Positions 34,645 to 43,025 of a stretch of DNA of 64,000 nucleotides are shown piece by piece. The DNA lies in NCBI GenBank assembly GCA_964350695.1, contig CAYGKM010000005.1, positions 62,001 through 126,000 on the forward strand, in the 5' to 3' direction. Each line of letters opens with the position of its first letter. Position 1 is the first letter of the stretch. A program made the translations under genes and the position numbers. The notes beneath the pieces were generated by a model, which searched no databases, had not been told where the DNA came from, and saw nothing but the letters and a program-made list of their open reading frames with translations. This stretch comes from TMED27 sp964350695. Lineage in GTDB: Bacteria > Pseudomonadota > Alphaproteobacteria > Micavibrionales > Micavibrionaceae.

Positions 34645-35611
34645 TATTTTGCCCCTTAAACCATTGCACGGTCTTTTGAAGACCCTCGGAAATGGGCGTG
34701 AGGCCATTAAAGTCAAAATTTTCTTTCATACGCGTCGTATCGGCCAAAGAGATTTTAATGTCGGCGGCGCGGAAATCTTTATAGAGGGGCGTTTTTGAAT
34801 ACCCGGTTATGGCTTTTAGCTCTTTGAACAGATCATTCAGGCTGGTTTTATGGCCCGTGGCGACGTTGATTATGGGGTCTGTAGTAGTTAGGGCGGCGGT
34901 GATATTTGCCAGCACCACGTCGTCTATATAGCAAAAATCCCGTACGGTTTCGCCGTCACCGAAAATGGTGATGTCTTCATTTTCGATCATGGCGTGAATC
35001 CATTTCGGGATTACGGCGGCATAAGCGCCGTTCGGGTCTTGGTTGGGGCCATAAATGTTGAAATAACGCAGGCCGGTATTTGGAGTATTGGAGTCTTGCG
35101 CGGCACGTTCATTGGCGCATTTGGTTTCGGCGTAAGGAGAGACGGGATTGAGGATATCGGTCTCGCTGCGGAGCTTGTTTTCATCTTTGTCACCGTAAAC
35201 CGCGCTTGAACTGGCGTAGACCACTTTTTCAATGCCTTCGGCGTTTGCGGCGTCGAGGATGTTTGCAAAACCACCATTATTAACGCTATCAACAAATACG
35301 GGGTCTTCGATTGATTTTTGCACAGAGCCGATGGCTGCTTGATGCAGAATGATATCAGCGCCATGGGCTGCCTTTGCGCAATCTTCGTGTTTACGGATAT
35401 CACCTTTTATGAAGATGAGATTTTGAAGGTTTTGTGCGGCTTTAAGGTTTTTTTCAAAACCGCTGCTTAAATCATCCAGAACTCGGACATTTTGATGATG
35501 TGCCAAGAGGGTCTTGGCGATATGGGAGCCGATGAACCCTGCCCCGCCCGTCACCAGCCATGTTTTATTTTTATCTTTTAAAAGATTTTTGAGGGCGTTC
35601 GCGGTGGTCAT
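34637..35611 (-). CDS. NAD-dependent nucleotide-sugar epimerase
   Basis: This 324-residue extended SDR resembles UDP-glucose/UDP-GlcNAc 4-epimerases. The NAD loop VTGGAGFIGSHIAKTLL, the ribose-binding Asp in VLDDLSSG, the Ser/Tyr/Lys triad in ASSSAVYGD and YAETKCANE, and the sugar-binding RYFNIYGPNQDPNGAYAAVI are present. It starts 7 bp after the PAS-domain gene. It likely supplies a galacto-configured sugar nucleotide to the GT4 and GT2 enzymes, by inference from neighbours. Confidence 0.84.
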   Translation of the reverse strand: MTTANALKNLLKDKNKTWLVTGGAGFIGSHIAKTLLAHHQNVRVLDDLSSGFEKNLKAAQNLQNLIFIKGDIRKHEDCAKAAHGADIILHQAAIGSVQKSIEDPVFVDSVNNGGFANILDAANAEGIEKVVYASSSAVYGDKDENKLRSETDILNPVSPYAETKCANERAAQDSNTPNTGLRYFNIYGPNQDPNGAYAAVIPKWIHAMIENEDITIFGDGETVRDFCYIDDVVLANITAALTTTDPIINVATGHKTSLNDLFKELKAITGYSKTPLYKDFRAADIKISLADTTRMKENFDFNGLTPISEGLQKTVQWFKGQNNG

Positions 35612-35618
35612 AGGGGTC

Positions 35619-36479
35619 CTAGTTTGGAAGTTTTGATTTTAGCTGGTGAAGTTCTTGTAAGGCCAAAGTTAGCTCTGAGCGCTGGTTAATATAGTTCGAG
35701 ATATTCACGGCAGTGACGATTGTTCCACTGTTATTTGAAAGTGGCACGGCGGAGATTCTGTAGGAAACGCCGGAATCAAGTGTGAACTCTATATCCCCGT
35801 TCAGGCCATACCAGAAGTTTCTGAGTTTGGCGTATAGCTCGCTCTTTTGGTCTATGCGCTCTTCTTTGCTCATCATATCGAACGCCTCGACGACGCTTAG
35901 GCCGCGGCAAAGACGGGGGGCGCTTTTCGGGTAGACCCTGAAATAATGCTCGCTCACAAAGACAATACGTTTTTCGCCATCAAACACCATAAGGGATATG
36001 GGCGCGCTGGATAGGGCTTCTTTGAAACGCCTGTATTCTTCATCCTGAATGAGTTGTTTCAGTCTTTCACTCCCCAAGTCCAGGCGATTGGTAATGATTT
36101 TCTTAATTTCGGTTTCCGAGAAATCTGCCATCGATAAATAGAAATCAAAATTTTGCAGGTATAGGTTTGAGCCGAATGCGGCGTGCGATCCATCGCTTGT
36201 TACCGCGCCGAGATCGCACACGACCATGCGATCTTCACGAAGTTTGTGGGCGATGTTCATTTCTGAAGGAGAAAGCTCGTCAAGATTGATGAGGACTAAG
36301 CCACTGTTTTTTGCCGATTCTTTCAGGGTTTTTATATCCCCGGGCAGGAATATTTTATAAGCCTGATCGTTCAAAATACCTTTCAAGGCCTTCGACAGCG
36401 TTTGTGCTTGCGGGTCTTCATAAACCGTAATGTTTGCATGCTCTATTGCCGGCGAGTTAAAAAATGTATCGTTTTTCAA
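35619..36479 (-). CDS. PAS-domain protein heading the glycan operon
   Basis: This 286-residue cytoplasmic protein has two parts. Residues 15-130 look like an atypical, receiver-like alpha/beta domain (ITVYEDPQAQTLSKALKG ... LVLINLDELSP), and residues 150-275 form a PAS-like sensor domain (ALSSAPISLMVFDGEKRIVF). A short helix ends it. No kinase, cyclase or DNA-binding domain follows. The open frame reaches 36833, but that part overlaps rplU on the other strand. A TTG at 36479, seven bases after AAAGG, is the best start. As first gene of a 25-gene run it may tune glycan synthesis, though its output is unknown. Confidence 0.65.
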   Translation of the reverse strand: MKNDTFFNSPAIEHANITVYEDPQAQTLSKALKGILNDQAYKIFLPGDIKTLKESAKNSGLVLINLDELSPSEMNIAHKLREDRMVVCDLGAVTSDGSHAAFGSNLYLQNFDFYLSMADFSETEIKKIITNRLDLGSERLKQLIQDEEYRRFKEALSSAPISLMVFDGEKRIVFVSEHYFRVYPKSAPRLCRGLSVVEAFDMMSKEERIDQKSELYAKLRNFWYGLNGDIEFTLDSGVSYRISAVPLSNNSGTIVTAVNISNYINQRSELTLALQELHQLKSKLPN

Positions 36480-36499
36480 TGTTTTGCCTTTAGATTTTC

Positions 36500-36527
36500 T
36501 TGACACCCCTAAGCATATGTGTATATT
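36500..36527 (+). promoter_or_regulatory. Promoter for rplU-rpmA
   Basis: A perfect -35 box TTGACA (36500-36505) is followed after 16 bases by TATATT (36522-36527), 42 bases before the rplU start. This fits a strong sigma-70-type promoter for the ribosomal protein genes. It lies just outside the start of the divergent PAS-domain gene, so the two genes share this intergenic space. Confidence 0.65.
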
Positions 36528-36569
36528 TCCCAAACTCAATAAGAATATACAAAAATTAGGTTTAAAAAA

Positions 36570-36872
36570 ATGTTTGCAGTTATTCGTACAGGCGGAAAGC
36601 AATATAAAGTCCAAAAGGACGACACCATTATGGTGGAAAAGCTCGACGCAAAAGCAGGTGATAAAATTGATCTCGATGAGGTTTTGCTTATCGGTGATAA
36701 AATCGGCGCTCCTTTGGTTAAAGGCGCAAAGGTTATTGCCGAGGTGCTTGAACAAGCGCGCGGCCCGAAGATCACTATTTTCAAAAAGAAACGTCGTCAA
36801 AACTATCGTCGCAAGCAAGGGCACCGTCAGCATCTGACTGTTCTGAAGATCAAAGATCTTAAAGCGGCATAA
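36570..36872 (+). CDS. rplU: 50S ribosomal protein L21
   Basis: This 100-residue protein of the large ribosomal subunit binds 23S rRNA near L20. The sequence begins MFAVIRTGGKQYKVQKDDTI, a textbook L21 start, and ends in the basic KKRRQNYRRKQGHRQHLT rRNA-binding tail. The length matches the bacterial norm. It is first in the rplU-rpmA pair, 24 bp ahead of rpmA, behind a strong promoter. Confidence 0.98.
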   Translation: MFAVIRTGGKQYKVQKDDTIMVEKLDAKAGDKIDLDEVLLIGDKIGAPLVKGAKVIAEVLEQARGPKITIFKKKRRQNYRRKQGHRQHLTVLKIKDLKAA

Positions 36873-36896
36873 TTATACAAGAATAGGATTTAAGTC

Positions 36897-37184
36897 ATGG
36901 CACATAAAAAAGCAGGTGGTAGTTCACGTAACGGTCGCGATTCAGCGGGTCGTCGTCTTGGTATCAAAAAATACGGCGGAGAAGTTGTATTGGCGGGTAA
37001 CATCCTTGTTCGTCAACGTGGTACAAAATATACACCGGGTAAGAATGTCGGCCTTGGTAAAGACCACACTATTTTCTCATTGATTGATGGCGAGGTTTTG
37101 TATTCAAGAACTAAAGGCGATCGCCCTGTGGTGAATGTTGTTCCGGCGAATGATGCTTCTGCACAGGCTCAAGCTGCCGAGTAA
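36897..37184 (+). CDS. rpmA: 50S ribosomal protein L27
   Basis: This 95-residue large-subunit protein reaches toward the peptidyl transferase centre. It begins MAHKKAGGSSRNGRDSAGRR with no N-terminal cleavage extension, and contains GTKYTPGKNVGLGKDHTIF. The C-terminal ten residues are an Ala/Gln-rich tail. It follows rplU by 24 bp and is followed by a strong rho-independent terminator. Confidence 0.98.
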   Translation: MAHKKAGGSSRNGRDSAGRRLGIKKYGGEVVLAGNILVRQRGTKYTPGKNVGLGKDHTIFSLIDGEVLYSRTKGDRPVVNVVPANDASAQAQAAE

Positions 37185-37208
37185 ATATACGGCCTTATAA
37201 AGTTTTCT

Positions 37209-37239
37209 AAAGGGAGAGGTTTTGGCCTTTCCCTTTTTT
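37209..37239 (+). terminator. Rho-independent terminator after rpmA
   Basis: An 11-bp stem (37209-37219 with 37226-37236, one G-U pair) encloses a six-base loop TTTTGG and runs into a T tract to 37239. It lies 25 bases after the rpmA stop and should end the rplU-rpmA transcript. obgE starts 33 bases later and needs either read-through or its own promoter. Confidence 0.8.
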
Positions 37240-37271
37240 AATGACACGGTGCAATACAGAGCGGACACAGA

Positions 37272-38294
37272 ATGAAATTTCTCGATCAAGCAAAGATATA
37301 TCTTCAGAGCGGCAATGGCGGCCCGGGCTGTCTTTCGTTTCGCCGTGAGAAGAATGTCCCTATGGGCGGCCCTGATGGCGGCAATGGCGGGCGCGGCGGG
37401 GATATTGTATTCGAGGTGATTGAAACGCTCAACACGTTGATTGATTTCCGCTATGCACAGCATTTCAAGGCCAGCTCCGGCGAGAACGGCAAAGGAGACA
37501 ACCGCACAGGTGCACACGGCGAGGATTGCATTGTGCGCGTTCCTGTGGGGACGCAAATTCTGGACGCGGATCGCGAGACGGTTCTGGCGGATTTCACGAC
37601 CGCGGGTGAGCGGATGGTGTTCCTTAAGGGCGGTGACGGCGGTTTCGGAAACGCGCATTACAAATCCTCGACAAACCAAGCTCCGCGTAAGACGACGCCG
37701 GGGTGGGAAGGTCAAGAGATCGAAGTTTGGCTTCGATTAAAGATGATCGCCGATGCGGGGCTTGTCGGCTTACCGAATGCCGGTAAATCGACATTCTTGG
37801 CGGCGTGCACGAATGCGAAGCCAAAGATTGCGGATTATCCGTTTACGACGCTGCATCCGAATTTGGGCGTATTTCGCGCAGGGGAATATGATTTTGTTCT
37901 CGCCGATATTCCGGGACTTATCGAAGGGGCAAGCGAAGGGCTTGGTTTGGGGGATCGTTTCCTTGGGCATGTTGAACGGACAGATGTGCTTTTACATCTG
38001 ATTGATTGTACGCAAGATGACATTGTGGACGCGTACAAAACAATAAGAAATGAGTTGAAAGAATATGGGCATGGTCTTGATAAAAAAGAGGAAATTATTG
38101 CTCTGAATAAGATTGATGCACTGGGTGAAGAGCTTGCCGAGGATCAGCGCAAGACGTTGGAAAAGGCTGTGGGTAAACATGTGTATAAAATTTCAGCTGT
38201 AGCGGGCGAAAACGTGCAAAGCGTGTTGTACAAAATTGGTGAGACCATCACAAAGGCCCGTCAAGCCCCAGAGGACAAAAGTTTTGAGCCATGA
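37272..38294 (+). CDS. obgE: GTPase Obg/CgtA
   Basis: This essential 340-residue GTPase acts in 50S ribosome assembly and stress control. The glycine-rich Obg fold fills residues 1-158 (LRSGNGGPGCLSFRREK-type repeats). The G domain has G1 GLPNAGKST, switch/G2 YPFTTLHPNLG, G3 DIPGLIEGA, G4 NKID and G5 SAVAGE. No C-terminal OCT domain follows. It overlaps proB by ATGA (38291-38294), matching the common obgE-proB linkage of alphaproteobacteria. Confidence 0.96.
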   Translation: MKFLDQAKIYLQSGNGGPGCLSFRREKNVPMGGPDGGNGGRGGDIVFEVIETLNTLIDFRYAQHFKASSGENGKGDNRTGAHGEDCIVRVPVGTQILDADRETVLADFTTAGERMVFLKGGDGGFGNAHYKSSTNQAPRKTTPGWEGQEIEVWLRLKMIADAGLVGLPNAGKSTFLAACTNAKPKIADYPFTTLHPNLGVFRAGEYDFVLADIPGLIEGASEGLGLGDRFLGHVERTDVLLHLIDCTQDDIVDAYKTIRNELKEYGHGLDKKEEIIALNKIDALGEELAEDQRKTLEKAVGKHVYKISAVAGENVQSVLYKIGETITKARQAPEDKSFEP

Positions 38295-39442
38295 ATACAA
38301 TAGACGCCCTCAGTAATTCCTCTATCATTGTTATAAAAATCGGCACTGCGCTTGTTGTGGATGCCGGCGGGACGGGTGTTCGTCAAGATTGGTTGGACGC
38401 GCTTGCGGCGGATGTTTTTGCACTGCGCAAGGCCGGCAAGCAGGTCATTATTGTGTCTTCCGGCGCGGTGGCGCTTGGGCGAAATACGCTTGGCATTCCT
38501 TTGAATATGCCCCCTGCCCTTATCCCCTTGGAAAAAAAGCAGGCCTCTTCTGCGATTGGGCAGTTTCATGTATTTAACGGGTTTTTCAAAGCTTTTAAGC
38601 CGCATAATATACCGCTAGCGCAGGTTTTGCTGACGATGTCAGAGACGGAAAACCGCCGCAGTCATTTAAACGCAAGAGCAGCGATGGAAGAATTGGTAAG
38701 CGCGGGCGTTATCCCTGTGATCAACGAAAATGATGTGGTTTCGACCGAAGAGATACGTTTTGGTGATAATGACCGCTTGGCGGCGCGCGTGGCGCAGATG
38801 ATGAATGCGGCGGCTGTTATTTTGCTCTCTACGACTGACGGGCTTTACACGGCAAATCCTGATACAGACAGCGCCGCCGAGCATATTGGTGTGATTGAAA
38901 TTATTACGCAAGAGCATATGGATATGGCGGGTGAGGCCGTTCCGGGGATGAGCACGGGTGGAATGAAAAGCAAGCTGGAGGCGGCGAAGGTTGCTACGCT
39001 GTCAGGGATACACCTTATCATTGCCAATGGGCGCGAAAATGGCGCTTTGGGACGTGTTTTTGAGGATTCAAACACACTTACATCTCTCTTTTTAGGGCAA
39101 AAAACTCAGAATAACGCGAAAAAACGCTGGATTGGTGCGCATATGAAGCCTAAAGGCTCTGTTCTGATTGATGCAGGGGCTTTGAAGGCCTTAAGAAATG
39201 GAAAAAGCCTGCTTCCTGTCGGCGTTATGGCTGTGAAGGGCAATTTTGAGCGCGGAGATGTTATTCAAGTGCTTGATGATGCGGGTAAGATTATTGCGAT
39301 TGGTTTAAGCGCGTATTCATCAGGTGATGCGTCCATTATTAAAGGTAAAGACAGCGGTGACATTGAAAAAACGCTTGGGTTTTTAGGGCGCGCAGAGCTT
39401 ATTCATCGTAATGATTTGGTTTTAATAGACGCTGCCGCCTAA
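38291..39442 (+). CDS. proB: Glutamate 5-kinase
   Basis: This first enzyme of proline synthesis phosphorylates glutamate to gamma-glutamyl phosphate. The 383 residues have an amino-acid-kinase domain (IIVIKIGTALVVD, IIVSSGAVALGR, PVINENDVVSTEEIRFGDND, LLSTTDGLYTANP, GTGGM-type MSTGGMKSKLEAA) and a C-terminal PUA domain from about residue 290. The last 21 bases overlap the end of the convergent tRNA-binding gene. proA, normally adjacent, is about 16 kb downstream at 55796. Confidence 0.96.
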   Translation: MNTIDALSNSSIIVIKIGTALVVDAGGTGVRQDWLDALAADVFALRKAGKQVIIVSSGAVALGRNTLGIPLNMPPALIPLEKKQASSAIGQFHVFNGFFKAFKPHNIPLAQVLLTMSETENRRSHLNARAAMEELVSAGVIPVINENDVVSTEEIRFGDNDRLAARVAQMMNAAAVILLSTTDGLYTANPDTDSAAEHIGVIEIITQEHMDMAGEAVPGMSTGGMKSKLEAAKVATLSGIHLIIANGRENGALGRVFEDSNTLTSLFLGQKTQNNAKKRWIGAHMKPKGSVLIDAGALKALRNGKSLLPVGVMAVKGNFERGDVIQVLDDAGKIIAIGLSAYSSGDASIIKGKDSGDIEKTLGFLGRAELIHRNDLVLIDAAA

Positions 39443-39763
39443 AGGGACGTCTTCCAAAACCGACAAAGGGACAGCATCACCGTTTGCATCCGGCGCGGCT
39501 ATGCAGAAAAATTCAGACTTCTCAGGCCCCATTTTAAGCGTACCCAAATTCATAACGCCAATAATAAGTTTGCCGATCAGCGCTTTTTTTTCATAGTGAG
39601 AATATGCACCCACGGTCACTTTCACGCCGATTTCATCACCAAAATCAGCGGTGATCCTGTAGGTTGGTTTTGTTGCCTTTGAATCTTCAACCTTAATCAC
39701 TTTGCCCACGCGCATATCGAGCGCGAGGAAGTTCGAAAAATCTGTTTGGTCTTTGATGGGCAT
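39422..39763 (-). CDS. CsaA-like tRNA-binding domain protein
   Basis: This 113-residue stand-alone OB-fold protein has the EMAP/Arc1p/CsaA tRNA-binding type. It reads FLALDMRVGKVIKVEDSKA near the N-terminus and GVMNLGTLKMGPEKSEF later, the usual family blocks. CsaA proteins bind tRNA and have been reported to have chaperone-like, export-related activity. The gene converges on proB with a 21-base overlap of coding ends and is divergent from pepN, 38 bp away. The family is clear; the cellular role is not established. Confidence 0.85.
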   Translation of the reverse strand: MPIKDQTDFSNFLALDMRVGKVIKVEDSKATKPTYRITADFGDEIGVKVTVGAYSHYEKKALIGKLIIGVMNLGTLKMGPEKSEFFCIAAPDANGDAVPLSVLEDVPLGGSVY

Positions 39764-39801
39764 GCGCTATCCTTTTTTAAGATTTAGAAAAAGAAAATAT
39801 C

Positions 39802-42372
39802 ATGAGAACAGACACGCCGAAAACTATTTATCTTAAAGATTATAAACCCTATCCGTTCAAAATTCATTCGATGAAGATGAATTTTGATATTTATGAAGGG
39901 CATACGATTGTGACGGCTACGGCGCGTTATGAGCGGCTTAATTCTGAGGCTAAGGATGTTTTTTTGAACGGGGAGGCGCTCGAGCTTCTTTCTGTCAAAG
40001 TCGATGGCAAGACGGTTTCAGAGTATAGCGCTGATGATGTATCTTTGCGAATCCCGACGCCTTCAGATGCATTCGAGTTGGAAATTGTCACAAAGATTTT
40101 CCCCGAGGATAATACCCGCCTCGAGGGGCTTTATAAATCCGGCGGAAATTATTGCACGCAATGTGAGGCCGAAGGGTTTCGACGGATTACATATTATCCT
40201 GATCGCCCCGATGTTTTATCCGTTTTTAGTGTACGCGTGGAGGCGGATGAGAAATATCCTGTGTTGCTATCAAATGGTAATAGGGGTGAAAGCGGCAAAG
40301 TGCGCGGCGGACGACATTTTGTGGAATGGCACGACCCCTTTCCCAAGCCTTGTTATCTTTTTGCGTTGGTTGCAGGAGCTTTGAGCCAAATTCACGATAC
40401 ATTCACCACTGCGTCTGGCCGCGAGGTGGAACTTTATATTTATGTGCGTCCCGGCGATGAAAGCCAGTGCGGGCATGCGATGGAGAGTTTGAAAAAATCG
40501 ATGAAGTGGGACGAAGACACGTACGGCCTCGAATATGAGCTGGAGAGGTTTAACATTGTGGCTGTGAGCGATTTTAACATGGGGGCGATGGAAAACACGT
40601 CGCTTAATATTTTCAATACCGCGCTTGTGCTCGCGCAACAGGAGACAGCGACGGATCAGGATTTCATGCGCGTTGAAAGCGTTATTGCGCATGAGTATTT
40701 CCACAATTGGTCGGGCAACCGCGTGACATGCCGTGATTGGTTTCAGCTTTCGTTGAAAGAGGGCCTAACGGTGTTTCGGGATCAGGAGTTTTCTGCGGAT
40801 TTGAACTCGCGAGACGTACAACGCATTGATGATGTCACGCATTTGCGCCGTTTGCAGTTTCCTGAGGATGCGGGGCCTTTGGCGCACCCTATACGCCCTG
40901 ATAATTATATCGAGATCAACAATTTCTACACTATGACAGTGTATGAGAAAGGCGCGGAAGTTATCCGCATGATGCGCACGATCTTGGGCGCGGAGAATTA
41001 TCGTAAAGGGACGGATCTTTATTTCGCCCGCCATGACGGGACGGCGGCGACGTGTGATGATTTTGTGGCGTGTATGCAGGAAGCGAGCGGCATTGATTTG
41101 TCGCAGTTCAAGCTGTGGTATTCAACGCTCGGCACGCCGGAGGTTTCGTTTAAAGGGACGTATGACAAGGCGAAAAAGACGTACAGTATTGAGCTGGATC
41201 AAAGCTTTAAGAATCCTCTATATATACCTGTTTCTATTGGGTTATTAGGAAAGAGTGGCAGTGATTTAATCGACACGCAGATTTTGAACCTAACGGATGT
41301 TTCGCAGCGTTTCGAAATTGAAAATGTAAGCGAAGCCCCTATTCCGTCTGTTTTGCGTGGATTTAGCGCGCCCGTGATTTTGAAAACAAGCCTCAGCAAT
41401 GGCGATCTTACCTTCCTAATGTTGAATGACAGCGATGGTTTCAACAAATGGGAGGCCGCGCAGCAGCTTTACGTGCGCATGCTCAGCACTATGATTGAGG
41501 ATGGCAGCAAGGATATATGTCCGCGCTTCATGGCGACGATTGGCGAAGTGATTGAGACAGGCTTTGATAAGGATTGCGACAGCGCTTTGCTTGCGCGAAT
41601 TCTTACACTGCCGAGTATTGCGTTTATCGGGCAGCAGCGCGAAAGCGTTGATCCGAATGTGATTTACCAAGCGCGTCAGGTGTTTTTGGCTACGATTAAG
41701 CGTGAACATCGTAAGAGCCTTGATAAGCTTTATAAGGACAGCGAAAGTGGCGGCGTTTTCAGTATATCACCGGAAGCAATGGGGCAGCGCGCCTTACGTA
41801 ATGTGCTATTGAGCATTTTATCCTCGACACATGGCACAGGCTGCGCGAAGCGTGCGGCGGAGCATTACATGAAAGCCGATAATATGACTGACCGTGTGGC
41901 GGCGTTATCCGTGATTGCGGATATTAATCAGCCGCAACGCGAAGAGGTTTTTGCGGATTTCTACGGACGGTTTAAGGATTATCCACTGGTTGTGGATAAG
42001 TTCTTTGCGCTGCAAGCGGCCGCGAACAGAAAAGATATTATCCAAAATCTTAATAATTTAAAAGAACATACTGATTTTAATATTAAAAACCCGAATAGAG
42101 TTAGATCACTTTATTCTGCGTTTGCCATGAATAACCCTGTCGGGTTTCATGCGGCGTATGGCTGTGGATATGATTTTTTAACCGATGGGATAATCGAGTT
42201 GAACGCGATTAATCCGCAAATTGCGGCGCGGCTTCTCTCACCGCTTCGGGAGTGGAGACGCTATACGCCTGATCGTCAGGAAAAAATGCAAGCCGCTTTA
42301 GAGCGCATTTTGGCACAAGACAATCTTTCGCCTGATGTCTTCGAGATCGCCAGCAAATCGCTAAAAGGATAA
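39802..42372 (+). CDS. pepN: Aminopeptidase N
   Basis: This 856-residue M1 zinc metallopeptidase removes N-terminal residues from peptides. It contains the substrate-anchoring GAMEN (about residue 260) and the zinc motif HEYFHNWSGN (from about residue 297), with the second Glu ligand in LKEGLTVFRDQEF. The N-terminal beta domain, DUF3458-type middle and the helical C-terminal domain follow the E. coli PepN plan, and the length is close to the 870 residues of that enzyme. It is cytoplasmic, with no signal peptide. It precedes rnhB by 2 bp and is divergent from the tRNA-binding gene. Confidence 0.96.
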   Translation: MRTDTPKTIYLKDYKPYPFKIHSMKMNFDIYEGHTIVTATARYERLNSEAKDVFLNGEALELLSVKVDGKTVSEYSADDVSLRIPTPSDAFELEIVTKIFPEDNTRLEGLYKSGGNYCTQCEAEGFRRITYYPDRPDVLSVFSVRVEADEKYPVLLSNGNRGESGKVRGGRHFVEWHDPFPKPCYLFALVAGALSQIHDTFTTASGREVELYIYVRPGDESQCGHAMESLKKSMKWDEDTYGLEYELERFNIVAVSDFNMGAMENTSLNIFNTALVLAQQETATDQDFMRVESVIAHEYFHNWSGNRVTCRDWFQLSLKEGLTVFRDQEFSADLNSRDVQRIDDVTHLRRLQFPEDAGPLAHPIRPDNYIEINNFYTMTVYEKGAEVIRMMRTILGAENYRKGTDLYFARHDGTAATCDDFVACMQEASGIDLSQFKLWYSTLGTPEVSFKGTYDKAKKTYSIELDQSFKNPLYIPVSIGLLGKSGSDLIDTQILNLTDVSQRFEIENVSEAPIPSVLRGFSAPVILKTSLSNGDLTFLMLNDSDGFNKWEAAQQLYVRMLSTMIEDGSKDICPRFMATIGEVIETGFDKDCDSALLARILTLPSIAFIGQQRESVDPNVIYQARQVFLATIKREHRKSLDKLYKDSESGGVFSISPEAMGQRALRNVLLSILSSTHGTGCAKRAAEHYMKADNMTDRVAALSVIADINQPQREEVFADFYGRFKDYPLVVDKFFALQAAANRKDIIQNLNNLKEHTDFNIKNPNRVRSLYSAFAMNNPVGFHAAYGCGYDFLTDGIIELNAINPQIAARLLSPLREWRRYTPDRQEKMQAALERILAQDNLSPDVFEIASKSLKG

Positions 42373-42374
42373 AC

Positions 42375-43025
42375 ATGCCTGATTTTTCTTTGGAGCAGCA
42401 GCATGATGGTCCCGTTTTCGGGCTGGATGAGGTTGGGCGCGGGCCATTGGCAGGCCCCGTGACGGCGGCGTGCGTTTATATTCCGAAAGCCGCGCGGTCC
42501 CTGCCCTTTATTTCTGAAATCACGGATAGCAAGAAGCTATCTGAAACCAAACTTGAGCGACTTTACGGACTTATCACAACGCATTTTGAATGGCGGGTCG
42601 TTGATGTTTCTCCCGCGGAGATTGACGAGATTAATATTCTTCAGGCTTCGCTTAAGGCGATGGGTCTCGCGCTTGAGGGAATGGAGACGTGGCCTGCTCA
42701 TGCCCTTGTGGACGGCAATAAGCTGCCGCGGCTGCCCTGCTCCGCCACCGCGGTGGTGAAGGGGGATAATAAGTCTGTATCAATCGCGGCGGCTTCGATT
42801 GTCGCGAAGGTTACGCGGGATCGTTGGATGCGAGACCTGCACGCCGCGTTTCCGCATTATGGATGGGATACGAATGTCGGATACCCTTCGGCGGCGCATC
42901 GCGCGGCAATAGATGAACATGGCATAACGGTGCATCATCGCCAATCTTTTGCCCCTGTGCGAAATTTTTTAGAGTATGGATCGACCGTTGCCCTTGACTC
43001 GAATCCCTTAAAGGCCGCGGGTTAG
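42375..43025 (+). CDS. rnhB: Ribonuclease HII
   Basis: This 216-residue enzyme nicks RNA in RNA-DNA hybrids and removes single ribonucleotides from DNA. The first two acidic residues are in GLDEVGRGPLAGPVTAA and the third Asp in ALVDGNKLPRL; GDNKSVSIAAASIVAKVTRD follows. The C-terminus ends within a DNA stretch rich in GANTC sites. It is followed by ccrM, a pairing seen in many alphaproteobacteria. Confidence 0.95.
   Translation: MPDFSLEQQHDGPVFGLDEVGRGPLAGPVTAACVYIPKAARSLPFISEITDSKKLSETKLERLYGLITTHFEWRVVDVSPAEIDEINILQASLKAMGLALEGMETWPAHALVDGNKLPRLPCSATAVVKGDNKSVSIAAASIVAKVTRDRWMRDLHAAFPHYGWDTNVGYPSAAHRAAIDEHGITVHHRQSFAPVRNFLEYGSTVALDSNPLKAAG

Noticed and set aside
36480..36833. Upstream extension of the PAS-domain gene across rplU
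   Set aside because: The extension would overlap most of rplU on the other strand, its residues resemble no domain, and a TTG with a Shine-Dalgarno lies at 36479.
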